The translations under genes and the position numbers were made by a program. A stretch of DNA of 31,024 nt from Didymodactylos carnosus. Taxonomy: Eukaryota > Rotifera > Eurotatoria > Philodinida > Philodinidae. Under the pieces are notes generated by a model. It did no database searches, was not told the origin of the DNA, and worked only from the letters and a program-made list of their open reading frames with translations. The DNA is taken from positions 1-31,024 of the forward strand of contig CAJNOQ010001488.1 in NCBI GenBank assembly GCA_905250885.1. Direction: 5' to 3'. Below, in pieces: positions 1-14,499 of the stretch. The number at the start of each line of letters is the position of its first letter. The first letter of the stretch is position 1.

Positions 1-170
1 AACCTGAAAAAGATCCAGCATTTACAAAAATTTAATGGGGCTTCGCCGTTAAACCCCCCCCCCCCCAAAATAGACGGCCACCCTATATTAGAAGGCCACC
101 CCCTGTATAAGGCCATGTTCGGACAAAAGTTCAAACGCCCTTTTAGAATGCCATGGCCTTCTAATAGGTT
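1..170. repeat. GC-rich low-complexity edge with C13 run
   Basis: The first 170 bases are much more GC-rich than the rest of the window. They hold an uninterrupted run of 13 C (54-66), the motif GGCCACCC twice (77-84 and 94-101), and a perfect 13-bp inverted pair (86-98 with 154-166). This block sits just beyond the 3' side of the LINE relic on the minus strand and is probably transposon-derived sequence, but I do not recognise the family. Confidence 0.4.
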
Positions 171-173
171 TGT

Positions 174-1106
174 CTAGTCGGCTTCTAATTCTGTAGGGGC
201 AGAAGGAAAAGAACAAGGATGTTCAGAGAACTGCTTTTCGTAAAAGTTTTTAGCATAATCACACATTTCGAGCGGAGAGGAAATTACCTGTCCATTAGAC
301 AGAAAACCTTGAATAGGGGGAGCACGTGCTCCAAAATGACATTTCATTTTACGCCAAAATATAGATACATCGTAGTCATTTAAGGATTTACAATACGTTT
401 TCCACGAGTTTCTCTTATGGGCAAACAGTTCTCTCCGTATCATACCGTTATAAGTTTGTAGAGTGTTTATAAAATAAGGATGTTTGGTTTTGCGAGAAAG
501 TTAAAGACAGTGCCTTCTTTGTTTTATGAGATTTACTATGTACGGAGGGAGTGATGGCCTATAGGAGTTTTGGAATTTGACAACGGTTACACGCGCATAT
601 GTTAACAACAAAAAACGTTCGTATAAACAGAAAAATTCAATTTTATCTGACATTTTTATACAGAGATCATTCCAAAACACAGTGGTGAATACAACAAATA
701 ACTCGTATATACTCCAATAGGTACGTTTTATTGGTACAACTCGATCTTTAGTTGATAATTTAAGAGCAGGAGACCAGAGAACGGGATAGTGGTCGCTGCC
801 GATAGAAGGAAGTACAGAAAATTTTGAAGATAACATTGAGCTAGTCCCAATAATAAGATCAATAGTTGCAGTAGAACGAGTAGAAGTGGTTACAAATTTG
901 TTTACAATTTCCAAAGACGCGTGAGAAGAGAGCCAACTGCTTAGGACACTTCCCTTGTAGTTGTTTACAGATTTAGACCAAGAAGAATGTTTAGCATTTA
1001 AATCACCAGCAAAAATAGTTTCAGAATTGCGCTGAAGAATTTGATCAAAGAGAAAAATTGGTAGAGGTTCAGTGGGAGGAGAATAATAAGTAGCAAGTTG
1101 GAAAGT
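174..1106 (-). pseudogene. LINE retrotransposon remnant: AP-type endonuclease and linker
   Basis: Read on the minus strand from 1106, one frame stays open for about 200 codons, meets a single TAA at 501-503, and continues in the same frame for 108 codons to a TAG at 174-176. The first part is the C-terminal half of an exonuclease-endonuclease-phosphatase (APE) domain. It starts with YYSPP, then has GDLNAKH (metal-binding Asn region) near 1000-1020, and ends with TIDLIIG...GSDHYPV, whose Asp-His pair is the usual catalytic terminus. The second part resembles the linker between endonuclease and reverse transcriptase (FW motif, then YAKNFYEKQF). The N-terminal half of the endonuclease and the whole reverse transcriptase are absent, and the frame begins right after a TAG at 1107-1109. 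This is a dead fragment of a non-LTR element of a different family from the copy at 18.2-21.1 kb. Confidence 0.85.
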
Positions 1107-1109
1107 CTA

Positions 1110-2719
1110 AGTGAGCAACGTCATAGTAGCAATACATTGTAACGACAGGACTCCATCAGATACAATCGTGCAATAACAACTCACAGTTTAAACGAAATAT
1201 AACGCGCTATTAAAATTTGGAAATTTGGTAAATTTATGGTATATGAAGAACGATATAGATTTTTAAAGTAGAGATTTCAAGCCACATGTTGAAGTGCATA
1301 ACGCAAATCTTTGATTTGAAGAAAATTATAGTTTCTGAATTTATTTTTCTTCAGATTTCCATCGAAGAAAAGTTGATCAAAATAATTTGATTACTTAGAG
1401 GATAAATCTTAAAAATTTTTAATCATTATGTATACGTCGTATAAAAATTCTTTCTAGAATATCTTTGAAAACTTACTTTTACTTATTCTAGTAGAAGCAC
1501 AGAATTTAGTTATAAGTAGCAAATTCATGTCAAGATCAAGGCAGATTTTTTCGTTCAATGATTGCCAGTTTATAGTATGAATTCCAAAACAACTTCTGAT
1601 CGATCGTTCAGATTACTGATTACAGTTTTGCTGATTTTCTAACATGTTTATTGCTTAAGTTTTTTATTAGGCTTAGCAATTTTACAACATCTTTAATAGG
1701 CTCTCAAAGCTATCAAATTTTTTTCTCCAAAAACAAATCTTCTCAAACATTAAAAAACAGATGAATATATACAAAAGAAAAAGAAAGAAAGAATGTGTGA
1801 GCGTAATGAGCTGACAGACAGAAGAATAAGGGAAAATGAATGTCATGAGTAAAGGAATGTCATGCGTCAGATATGACTTATGTCAGCTGTTCCGTTTTTA
1901 GGAGATGATTTAAGATCACAACGAAGAGATTATCTGAAAAATTTGAGATTATTAAATTCTAGTAAATCTAATTTATTATTGTAGATGTCGGGCTAAGTTA
2001 TACAAACAATTACTTGATTGAGATCATTTTAGAACATTAATTTCTAAATGCAAATTGTTTGATATGAAATTTATTGTTATCTCAATTCCGATGATGTCTT
2101 TTTTGCGTGCTTTAGGCTCATGATTTTAATTTTGATTGAGAGACATAATCAAACATACACGTCGATAAAAAAATTTCTGCGGTGACGAGATTATTGATCG
2201 TCACGTCGAACCTCTTAAAAACTTATCAGAGTCGATTATCGTCTTCAACAGTGTCATTCGACAAGAAGAATCAGGAAAAATCTGCCTCATACGGATTAAG
2301 GAAATGGTGTAATTTATTGTCTAGTAACAGCCCACAAAATGTGTCTTAAATAACATCTTTTAGGTAGTTAACACTATTTTTTGTCCATTTTTCAACATTA
2401 TAACTGGGAACGTATTAATGCCTAAAAGAGACATTTCTTAATGGCCAAGAAACAGGCTGAAAACAGTCATAACAGTGACTATTTGAGGGCCATTTCTGCG
2501 TAATTATAGGCTGTTTATAGCCGAGGATCCGATTGTTCACTATGACTAATCTCTTCTGACTATTACTATGAAATAAATGACTTTTCAAATTTTTGAATAT
2601 TTTCAGTTCCATAGGTATGATCGAGGTACCTAGGTACACTCAGAGTTGCAAAATAAGCAAAAAAAATAACGTATTCTGTTAAAAATCTTTTTTTCCGCTC
2701 TCAGCAGCGGCATAGATTT
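1110..2719. other. AT-rich intergenic stretch, no gene seen
   Basis: Both strands carry only short open frames without recognisable domains or consistent splice signals. One 74-codon minus frame (2415-2639) looks like chance. A short hairpin (GTGACGA with TCGTCAC, about 2184-2204) is present. Nothing else stands out. Confidence 0.5.
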
Positions 2720-2773
2720 TAGGGCTCCGTCACAACTAGGGGTATGACAGTTCCATATCAACTTCTATCATAG

Positions 2774-2812
2774 GAACTGTTGAAAAGTTCTTTTGAAAGG
2801 AGCTGATATGTT
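2774..2812. repeat. Left inner inverted repeat of hAT relic
   Basis: Pairs with 3313-3351 with a single mismatch over 39 bp. A shorter version of the same word (TTGAACAG[T/C]TCTTTTGAAA) also occurs in direct orientation beside the right arm, within about 3295-3350, so the terminus seems to have been partly duplicated. Confidence 0.8.
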
Positions 2813-3004
2813 CGAGCAGCTCACTAGTCGTCTAGACAAAGTTTAAACGTCCCGAATGTTCATTAGACGTTCATATCAGCGAAGTCCTGCAATCATAAAT
2901 AGAAGCATGTAAAATGGTCAATTTTTTATTCCTCAGATAAGTATGGTTAAAAAGTAAAATAAAAGAAGTATGATCTTTGTAAGAAAAGCAGACTAAAGAA
3001 AAGA

Positions 3005-3313
3005 TCAAAGTTTATCTTTTAGAAACATTGAATATTTCAAGTTTTTAGCTGAGAGAGAAGACCGTGTTTTTCGAGCAACATAGCCTGCGATTGAGAATGC
3101 GCTCTCACTGGGGACTGAGGTTGCGGGTATAGGACCGAATCGGCGTGCCATCTGGTTTAATATTGGAAGTAAAGTTGAATGTTTTCTCCAGAATGGCGCA
3201 AATGTATGACCGTTCTTCTCCAGCGCTTCGAGTTGAGCAAGCTCTTGCTTCAGCGTGAAGGCTTTAGCAGTAGTCGTTGAAAAAATTTTTAAAATTTCAA
3301 AAGAGCTGTTCAA
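3005..3313 (-). pseudogene. hAT transposase C-terminal dimerisation domain (fragment)
   Basis: About 102 codons are open. The last 60 residues show the hAT family C-terminal dimerisation signature: an FW pair at residues 41-42, LPIL, then PATSVPSESAFSIAG (63-77), and finally R-S-L and MFLKDK at the end. The family normally has more than 500 residues, with a BED finger and RNase-H-like catalytic core upstream. None of that is present: the frame closes with a TGA just upstream, where the inverted repeat begins. There is no plausible ATG. The domain is therefore an orphan fragment in an internally deleted element. Confidence 0.85.
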
Positions 3314-3351
3314 ACATATCAGCTCCTTTCAAAAGAACTGTTCAACAGTTC
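3313..3351. repeat. Right inner inverted repeat of hAT relic
   Basis: Partner of 2774-2812. Beyond it (3360-3412) the sequence continues to match the left flank imperfectly, suggesting original terminal inverted repeats of roughly 80-95 bp that have decayed at their outer ends. Confidence 0.8.
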
Positions 3352-5118
3352 TTTCGCTCAAATGAGCTGAACTTATGCGCTGGAACTGTTACAGGTCTAG
3401 TCACAAAGTAAGTCAGAACAGTGTTTCTGTGCGTTTAACAGGAGCGACGAATCACACATCTCTCGGTATAATTATTTTTGTTCAGATTGATGTGGTGTCG
3501 TTGACCATACTTCTGCTTGTTAATACTTTCTTATTCTATAGTTGCATCTTTTTTTTGCAAAACTGTTTTGTGTCATTTATAGTTTTTAGAAAACAATAAT
3601 GAAAGTGCAGTTTAAACTGTGAGATATAGCTTATTCATTTTTGGATAGCATTTATATGATATATTAACTGAAAACTTTGAATATGGTGGTGTTCTCTGTA
3701 CTATTAGAGTTTTTATTGTCAAAATCTAAAATTTCGTTGAAAATAATTCTGAAGTTTTTATCGTTTATTTAATTCATTTTTTTGAACATAAAGTAGGTCT
3801 TATGGGATAGTATATAATGTCCGTTATCAAGTCTCTCCAAGTATACATCTTCAACTTGTTGACAAATATTGTCACAGCTGGAAATCTTAATCATCGTTCA
3901 TTCTTTTTGTTTTTGCAAACACGATGATCATCAGTCAATAAGTCAAGAAAAACAAGACGATCATATTAAATAAACTTGTGACAATTCTTTTCGTCATCAA
4001 AAATATCAAAATCATGTTGACTACATTTAATATACTTCTAGAAGAAAATATAACATAACAGCTCTAAGAAAAATTCATTTCTGTTTTTTACAGTAGCGTC
4101 GCACACAGTCAACTCCCTTAGGCGTCTATAGGTAATAACGAATGCCAAATATCTCATTATTTATTAATCAAATAGAACCTTTTTTTTTCTGTCTATACCT
4201 AGGTGTATACGTTTTGAAGAGCTAGACAAAAGTTACAATATTGTCAGTATATGAAACATGTCAGTGGGATAGTAAAAAATGGTACTAAAAGTTTAGATAA
4301 CGATATGTCCCTCCTCTCATCTTTCCATCATTCTTTTTTTTGTGTTAAATCTGTTTAGAACGAATGTACGGGAATATTGACGGTTCCAGTTCGTTAAATA
4401 AAATTTGAAAGTGAATGAATAAACGTTAGTCAAATGAGTAATCATATTTCGATAATAATATTGATAGCGAAAAGATTAATGACAAATATTATTTTTTTAT
4501 GAAAAAATAAGCACAAATAATTATGATTATTAAACATGTTTTTGTAAATAAATATAACTCTAACTGTTGACAGAAACATCAATTATTTGTCATTATTTAA
4601 CCTGTACATAAGAAATGATTAGTAAAGAAAAAAAATAATTTTAGATAGTGAAGAAAAAAAATAATAATTTTCTTACGTGTTATTTCTTTTTTTCTTCTTC
4701 TCTTTGTTGTTAATCGGATAATTTTTATATTTTATTTCCCCGATATGATTTTATGATCATTTTAGACATTTATACAGATAAATCTCACGAGATACTATTC
4801 AGACTAATATAAGATTTTTGACATTTATCTTTGTAAATCAGAAAATGCCAAATAATAAGTTCCTATTTAAATGACGATATGTATGAGAATGATGGTGGAT
4901 GTTCCAAGTAATAAAGTATTTGTAATCAATGATATGTTGATTAAGACTTTACCATCTATCTAATGTTGCAGGTTGCTAGATATAAGTGAAATATTTAAAT
5001 CATAATTTGTTATGTTGAACACAGTAAAAAAATCAATATTGATGAGTCTATAAATCATCATTATATTATCATATCTGCACAGGTGATGATGAGACATGAT
5101 TGACATTACCCCGACATG

Positions 5119-5141
5119 TATATATATATATATATATATAT
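5119..5141. repeat. (TA)n microsatellite
   Basis: About eleven uninterrupted TA units, followed by a degenerate TGTATATATCTATATA tail. Confidence 0.9.
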
Positions 5142-5964
5142 TGTATATATCTATATACGTATGAAGAGAGAAATAACATAAAAAACGTTTAGTCACCGTG
5201 GCCGTTATACACAGCGATCAATACATCTACATATCATTAAATAACTTATAAACAAGTTTCACTTATATATGTACTGATATTTTATTATTGTTCAAACCCG
5301 TAAGTACATTACAGAATTGTTTATTATTAATTTTGAGAAAAAGGGAATATATTTGACCTATAAGATATATCTACATACATATTATGTATAACTATTATAT
5401 GTGTGAATTCATGTTTATTTTTATCTAAGAAATTAATCGATTAGTTAGTATAGTTATTTTTCTTGTCATATTAATTTGTTTTTGTATCTATTTACAGACT
5501 TTGTTTTTACGTGTAGTATGCATGCATAAGTGGACAATGGATGATGATAATATAAAAATGTTCAGATTTTTTTTTAAAAATAAGTGGTGGTTATATAGTT
5601 GTGACCGTAAAATAAGATACTCATGTGATATAGTCATTAGAAAAATATGATTCCAGTCAAAGAGTAACAATCATCTTCCCATAATGTTTGCATGCATCTT
5701 TGAAATATAAATATCATGTGAAGTAAAATAAAGAGAGATGAGCACAGTAACATATAAGAAAAATGATACTGAATATAAACATATATGAAAAATTGATGTG
5801 TGGTGATTTACACTTAGTTTAAAAAATGTTTGATTAAAATCTGTGTTGAATGACACGTAGCAAAAAAAACAAATTTCAACAAGAATTTGGATAATAGTGA
5901 CAAGTGTTAGAAGAAAATGGTTTCGACTTGACCATCAGCATTGTTCACTTTTGATTAGATTTAG

Positions 5965-6240
5965 AGTGCATTGATGGGCCGGCAGCACAGCAATTGCCTG
6001 TCCTAGGAAAAAAATTTTAACTTCTTAACTTTCCTTTAACTTAAATAAGTTTCCCTCCCAGTGTCATGCAATGGACAAGGCCCGAAATATTCTCCGCGGT
6101 CCGCCCATGTTAGAGTGTCTTGATCGTTGAGCAGAGCATTTTTCAACGGATGATGTAACTCACAGATAATATCAAAGAACACGTCTATCCGCTCGTATTT
6201 TGAGATATATAAATTAGAAAATAAGATTGTGCGATTCATG
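5965..6240 (-). repeat. GC-rich island, possible transposon-derived fragment
   Basis: Two GC-rich blocks (about 5974-6005 and 6060-6112) stand out in very AT-rich surroundings. On the minus strand a 67-codon frame (6239-6036) reads DTLTWADRGEYFGPCPLHD near its end, which looks more like protein than the neighbouring chance frames. I do not recognise a family. It may be the end of a repeated element or a decayed gene piece. Confidence 0.3.
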
Positions 6241-7758
6241 ATGTGATATCTTAATCGAAACTCTAAATGCTACTTAGAATTGATGATTCATTCATAGAAC
6301 GTTTTTAGGTTTCTAAGTAGATGTTTTATCCAAGTTTTTCATATTACTTATCTTACAAAGTAGTAGACGTTCAAGTGGCACATTAACAATGAATACAGTC
6401 GCACCCATCGCCACAGAAACATTCAATTGATAAACTACAGCATCTCCGTCATACATCACAGTCGACTACTTAGTGGAACTGTTTTTGAAGTTTATAGTCA
6501 TTAAGAATAAATCTTAAATTTCCATTTTTCTATTCAAAGCTTTAATATTTATTCGTCTATAAAAATAAATTTTTCTTCTCTTGTGTTGTTGATATTATTC
6601 TTGGACAAAGGGCGATCGTTACTCATCTTAAATTTTATATATTAAATATGCAATGTACATACTTTTGATGATTAAACCAAGAAAAAAAGTGAAATCACTC
6701 TACACTCGATTCAATTAAACTACTATTTAAAATCAAGTGAGACTAATGATAACTATTTAGAAGATATTTACAAAAATTTGATACTTCGGAGTAAAATTTC
6801 TTGTTTTTTTGGCATCAACATGCCGATGTATCTGATTAATATGAGATACAAGGTGTTTATTTCTTAAATTACATTTGTCAGGGTGAACAACCATCGTTCT
6901 AAATTTTAGTTTTTTGTAACTTAAATGTAAACAAGTCGATTGTATTATCAACGAGTATACATAGGGATATTGTCCATAATTTCATCTGGTGTCTTCATCC
7001 AATTTGATCGGATGTCTTAAGTAATGCTACTGCTCATAGTTAGAATAGATATGTCTGGTACAATTAATACAAAATATCATTGCAAAATCAACTGCAGATA
7101 TTAAAATGTCATCGTATTTTCAACTCATATCTTCGATAATAAAATTGCCAATCATGTTCCGAATGAAAAGAAAATGTATTGTTCCAGTGTTGAAAGTTAT
7201 ATTGAAACAGAATTATGACGAATCTTTGTTGTGTAGTTGTTCGGATTCAAGGCTATTTATCTTTCTTTCTACTATTTTTATCATTAAATATTATCTTAGA
7301 TATATCCTCGAATAAACTTCAAAGTAGATAAATGTTTTAATAATGTTCAATATACAATATATAAGATGTCGCATGATTCTCGTAAAGTTTAAGAATGTTT
7401 CAACTGAGGCTATGTTCTGAATTTTGGATACGCATTTTGAATATAAAATTGTTCGTTGATCATTTTCACTAACCACTTTAGTTGGAAAAGAGAAAAAAAA
7501 AGAAAAGTGCTACCTACCCATTAAAAGATATTGATGAATAAAAAATTCTTTTTCCAGATTTTCATTGGTCTTGAAGCGATAAATGTGGAAAAAGAAACAA
7601 ATCATTATCTTTCTTATTTCTTAAATGGTAGCAGTATTATATTCGATATCTCTATTGTAAAAAATAGAAAAAGCAAGAAGACGTATCTATATCTCTATAT
7701 TCTTCATCTAATCAAATAATAAGTAATAATCAATAGCAGCTGCAAACAATATAAACTA

Positions 7759-11008
<3,250 letters not shown>

Positions 11009-11057
11009 ACAAAAAGCACAAAATTCATACTTCAGAGATATTGACAACTTTTTCAAT

Positions 11058-11063
11058 ATTAAA
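11058..11063 (+). terminator. Possible poly(A) signal of the ovo homologue
   Basis: ATTAAA, a common variant of AATAAA, lies 50 bp after the stop codon and is followed by an A-rich stretch. Confidence 0.4.
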
Positions 11064-11520
11064 AAACGACTGATATGTGTTACAATTTGTATTTTGTTAT
11101 ATGTATTTTTTCATTACTGATCACCTTAAAAGGTATAGAAAATTTTTTTTCTATTTTCACTCTCGACATGAAAACAATCTGTTTTAAATGCGAATTCTTT
11201 GCAGTTCATCTCTGACAGATTAACAGCTACTTAAATCAGACTCTAACTGAGGAAAGATTGATTTTCTTTACGTTATAATTAACACAACGTATTTGCTGAC
11301 AGAATTTACTGTTGCTGAAAAACAAACGGCTCGCACATAATATCACGAGTAGTTTAAAAATGTCACTCATTTAGTTAACCCAGGTTAAACTGTGCTCACA
11401 ATCTTCTTGAGATTCCACTACCTTTGTACAGATAGCCGCAAGAAAATCTATAGTGTGATAGACTGCTGCTAATATAATGCTGCTAGATTAAGTGAGATGC
11501 AGACAAATATCAAAATGTTT
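11064..11520. other. Intergenic, no gene seen
   Basis: AT-rich spacer between two convergent genes. No open frame or structural signal worth naming. Confidence 0.5.
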
Positions 11521-11524
11521 TTTA
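11519..11524 (-). terminator. Poly(A) signal for the 69-aa gene
   Basis: AATAAA read on the minus strand, about 150 bp beyond the stop codon. Confidence 0.5.
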
Positions 11525-11676
11525 TTTAGACACCGTCTTGTAATTTTAAAAGTACATTAGATTGATCAGTAAAAAAACCCAATCTTGAGGAGGCTGTGCC
11601 AGTTTCATGCAAATGGTATAAAAAATCCAAAATTTTTAATAGTTCATGCAAAATGATAATAATAAAATAATTTGAG

Positions 11677-11886
11677 TCAATTGTTTCTTGATGTTGTACG
11701 AATTCGTTGTCCAATTTCATCTAATTTGTTATGTAGTTCCATTTCATAATTTTTTGCTAAGTCAAGTAATATATTTCCACATTTCTGTTGTAAATTATGT
11801 ATCGATTCATCAGTTAAATGAAAATCGTCTAACATTGTATTAACTTTTGAGTGAAGTTCTTGATTATTACTTGTACTACTGCTCAT
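11677..11886 (-). CDS. Small helical (coiled-coil-like) protein, 69 aa, unrecognised
   Basis: A single-exon frame from ATG 11886 to TGA 11677. After a Ser-rich start the sequence (residues about 9-62) is charged and helical, with hydrophobic residues spaced 3-4 apart, for example LHSKVNTMLDDF, IHNLQQKCGNIL and MELHNKLDEIGQRI. This is typical of small subunits of coiled-coil complexes. There is no signal peptide or membrane segment. A near-canonical AATAAA on the minus strand lies about 150 bp downstream (11519-11524), which supports a real transcript. It is convergent with the ovo homologue. I cannot assign a family. The overlapping frame at 11526-11720 is its 3' untranslated region. Confidence 0.55.
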   Translation of the reverse strand: MSSSTSNNQELHSKVNTMLDDFHLTDESIHNLQQKCGNILLDLAKNYEMELHNKLDEIGQRIRTTSRNN

Positions 11887-11924
11887 AGTTTTGTTCTCAG
11901 AAATAAATCGTTTTTTCAAAAACA

Positions 11925-12400
11925 GCTTTTGCGCTGATCACAACTGGTTGTTTTTTTTCTGAGACGAACGTGTCTAATCTCTTGCACGTATACAGAATTT
12001 GTGTTTTATTTCTCATATACTTTGTAATGTATATCGTATGAAACGTAGAAGACAAACACTTGAAAAGCCTTCATCTTTGCTACAGCAAACAAAAAATGTA
12101 CATTATACATTGTATAGGCAATTTGACTTGCCGCTGTGTAATTTTAAATATTTTTTAAACTTTTTTTGATGTTCTAAGACAAAATTGCTTTCTCCTATAA
12201 ATCAGAAACCTCCAGATGCAGAAACTATATGGGAAAATACTAGTTTAAAAATCACGTCACTATTAAGTGTGAGTTGTTAAGCGTTGTCAAGTAAATTCTA
12301 TACTTTGTTGTTGAATATACGAAAAAGAGTAATCGAGCTAAATTTATTATGATGTTATTTATTTGATACTCCTGAGTTGTAAGACACTGGCTAAATATAG
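11925..12400. other. Divergent intergenic region
   Basis: Lies between the minus-strand small gene and the plus-strand gene at 12.4 kb and probably carries both promoters. It may also contain the missing 5' exon(s) of the latter; none can be fixed. Confidence 0.4.
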
Positions 12401-12901
12401 GCAAAGTTTTTCGAGAAAAACGTTCAAACGCAATTCGAATTATTCAACAACAAGTACAATCGATTCATTATCAGTATTTTTTAACACACACTTAGAATAT
12501 AATGAGTAAGTATTGATAGAATTTACGAATATAAAGAGGATATTTCATTATTTTTCTATAGTAAGTATTCAACAAATCGGGAAAGACACAGATTCAATGA
12601 TACTACTTCTATTTGTCTATCAAATGATTGTTCCTTAACATCAGTGACTGACGATGATCAGCGATCGACATTTTCAAGACAATCTGACGAAGAAAACAAA
12701 GAGTGTACAAAGTACAGCATTAAAAAATTTTGTCACTTAATTATAAAACATCTAACACATGAAGTGAAGCGTTATGTTTATGGCAAAGTTGATCGATCAC
12801 AAATCCATTCTAGTATGTTATGCTTGTTAGAATTATTTTCACCACATGTGATACAAAAGATAGCAATTATTTTTAGTTTGAACAAGAAAAAATTACCGTA
12901 G
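12401..12901 (+). CDS. Unrecognised gene, 3' exons only resolved
   Basis: Two exons are supported: about 12401-12505, then a 56-bp intron (GTAAGT...TTCTATAG, 12506-12561), then 12562-12901 ending in TAG. Phases agree (GA + T = Asp). The first exon is open but has no ATG, so the start lies in an unidentified upstream exon; TATAG at 12396-12400 is a possible acceptor. The product begins Ser/Thr/Asn-rich (KRNSNYSTTSTIDS), passes through an acidic stretch, and ends in a compact, probably globular part of about 65 residues (KKFCHLIIKHLTHEVKRY ... LLELFSPHVIQKIAIIF) of alternating charged and hydrophobic character. No known domain is recognised. It is not joined to the gene at 14.5 kb, because no donor of the right phase exists. 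Confidence 0.5.
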
Positions 12902-13430
12902 CTTATATCTGCTATCCAGTACCTATTACATAATATCTACTACCTATGGGTCTCTAACACTTGAGTACAAGAGTACAGGTGTTTGAGTAAGGATGTTTTT
13001 TTTCCAGAAAAAAAGTTTCATTAACTCTTTAAGGTCACATTTTTTTCCATTCTCCTTCTTTGATTATAAGATTATAGCTGTTTAAATTCCTGTAGACATC
13101 TGAGTATACTTTTGCAGTTGCGAATGCCTCAACTTAAAGAGTGTGTATCTTATTGAATACAAATAGTTACGGGAAAACTTATTGTATCAAATATGAAATC
13201 GAAAAATTTTGAACTGTAATATTTTAAACAGGCAAAACAAAGTCCTGCAACTCTACTCGATAAAAATTTTAGTAGTGTTCACCCCTTAATTTGACAGATG
13301 TCATTTATATTACGGTATAACATCCTGCTGCACTAGGATCCTTGAGTACTATGATGCTGAGAGGTGTTCATTAAATATGTCATAAGATGAAAAGCTTTTT
13401 GCTTTTTATATTTGATTCAGATGTATGCAC
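12902..13430. other. Intergenic, no gene seen
   Basis: AT-rich spacer downstream of the 12.4 kb gene. Only chance frames. Confidence 0.5.
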
Positions 13431-14351
13431 ATATCCCCCTGCAAAAAATAGTTTCAGTCGCGTTTGTGAATTTATTATGAATATACAAATGCATTGTAGA
13501 AAAATAATTATATATTCTGGTAGCGGTTGAAATTCTCTATTAATCTCTACTTTCCGTGCCTGGACTTGAAATTGTTTGCTAACAAATATTTTGAATATTA
13601 TTAATGTATCCCATCTATCACACTCCTAGGAACTGCATTTTATTTCTCTTCAACTAAGTTTGGTATGTCTTTTTGAGAATTTGAATGATGTTTCAGTGTA
13701 TAATGCCAACGCGCACATTCTCAGTAGCACTAGGACTCTCACAATTGGATAATTATCCATATAGGCTTATGATTCAACTAATGAATCATGCAAAATGTTT
13801 TTAAACAAATACCCAGTTCCAAAATATCTGTCACTAGGAATGTGAAGCTCTAATTTGTTTTTCATTTAAAAGCGCACGTCAAACCGTACAAAAAGGAATG
13901 TGAATGTTTAGGATTGAATGTTTAAGAAAGGTTGGGCAAATTTTTAAATTTGACCGTATAAAAAATGTTTGGCAAAATGCAGATAAACAGAATTGTTACA
14001 ACAAATTCGTTGTTTTGAACTTTTTTGATTGAATTTCAATATTTTCGGGGCATAGTGTATATGAATGTGTAGATCGCTGTCAATTTTTCACATCATAGAA
14101 AAATATTTGACGTTGGATGTATGTGGTGAGATTTTCGGACTTGTGCAATTCCTGGGAATGTGATAGGTGGGATACATTAATAATGTTCAAAATATTTGTT
14201 AGCAAACAATTTCCAGTCCAGGCAGGGAAAGCAGAGACTAATAAAGAATTTCAACCGCTACCAGAATATATAATTATTTTTCTACAATGCATTTGTATAT
14301 TCATAATAAATTCACAAACACGACTGAAACTATTTTTTTTCAGGCGGATAT
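13431..14351. mobile_element. Fold-back element with ~205-bp inverted arms
   Basis: Left arm 13431-13636 and right arm 14144-14351 are inverted copies, over 90% identical by eye. Shared words include TGTGAATTTATTATGAATAT, GGTAGCGGTTGAAATTCT and GCTAACAAATATTTTGAA. The outer ends are ATATCC[C/G]CCTG. The 507-bp centre has no coding capacity. An 80-codon open frame across the right arm (14117-14359) is not a gene. No clear target duplication. Confidence 0.85.
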
Positions 14352-14499
14352 TTATATAAGTTCTGTACCCCACCATACCATTTGAAATTAGGTGATGGAT
14401 TCGTAATAATTACAATTTTCATGCAGTATCCTTCACTGTAATGAGATATTCTCATTTTTTCTTTTCTTTATGATTATAGTAACAAACAACGTCAACAGT

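Larger units (their letters stand above)
2720..3418 (-). mobile_element. hAT-superfamily DNA transposon relic
   Basis: Two facing inverted repeats enclose a fragment of hAT transposase. The best-conserved part is 39 bp with one mismatch (2774-2812 against 3313-3351). Weaker similarity runs outward on both sides (for example CAGTTCCA at 2748-2755 against the inverted TGGAACTG at 3380-3387). The left end begins TAGGGCTCCG at 2720, which is a hAT-like terminus, but the right terminus and an 8-bp target duplication are not clear, so the outer limits are approximate. Only the transposase C-terminus remains, so the copy cannot move by itself. Confidence 0.65.
3419..7758. other. Long AT-rich non-coding stretch upstream of the ovo homologue
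   Basis: About 4.3 kb with only short chance open frames on both strands, none with a recognisable motif. It contains a TA microsatellite and one GC-rich island, listed separately. It probably includes the promoter and 5' regulatory DNA of the ovo-like gene and perhaps untranslated exons, but I cannot point to a specific element. Confidence 0.5.

Noticed and set aside
6757..6951. Possible zinc-finger-like C/H pattern in a minus frame
   Set aside because: Cys/His spacing does not fit C2H2 or another known finger, and only one Cys is present.
11526..11720. 64-codon minus-strand frame overlapping the small gene
   Set aside because: Out of frame with, and downstream of, the better-supported 69-aa frame; it ends next to the poly(A) signal, so it is 3' UTR.
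14117..14359. 80-codon plus-strand frame
   Set aside because: Spans the right arm of the 13.4-14.4 kb fold-back element; no family resemblance.
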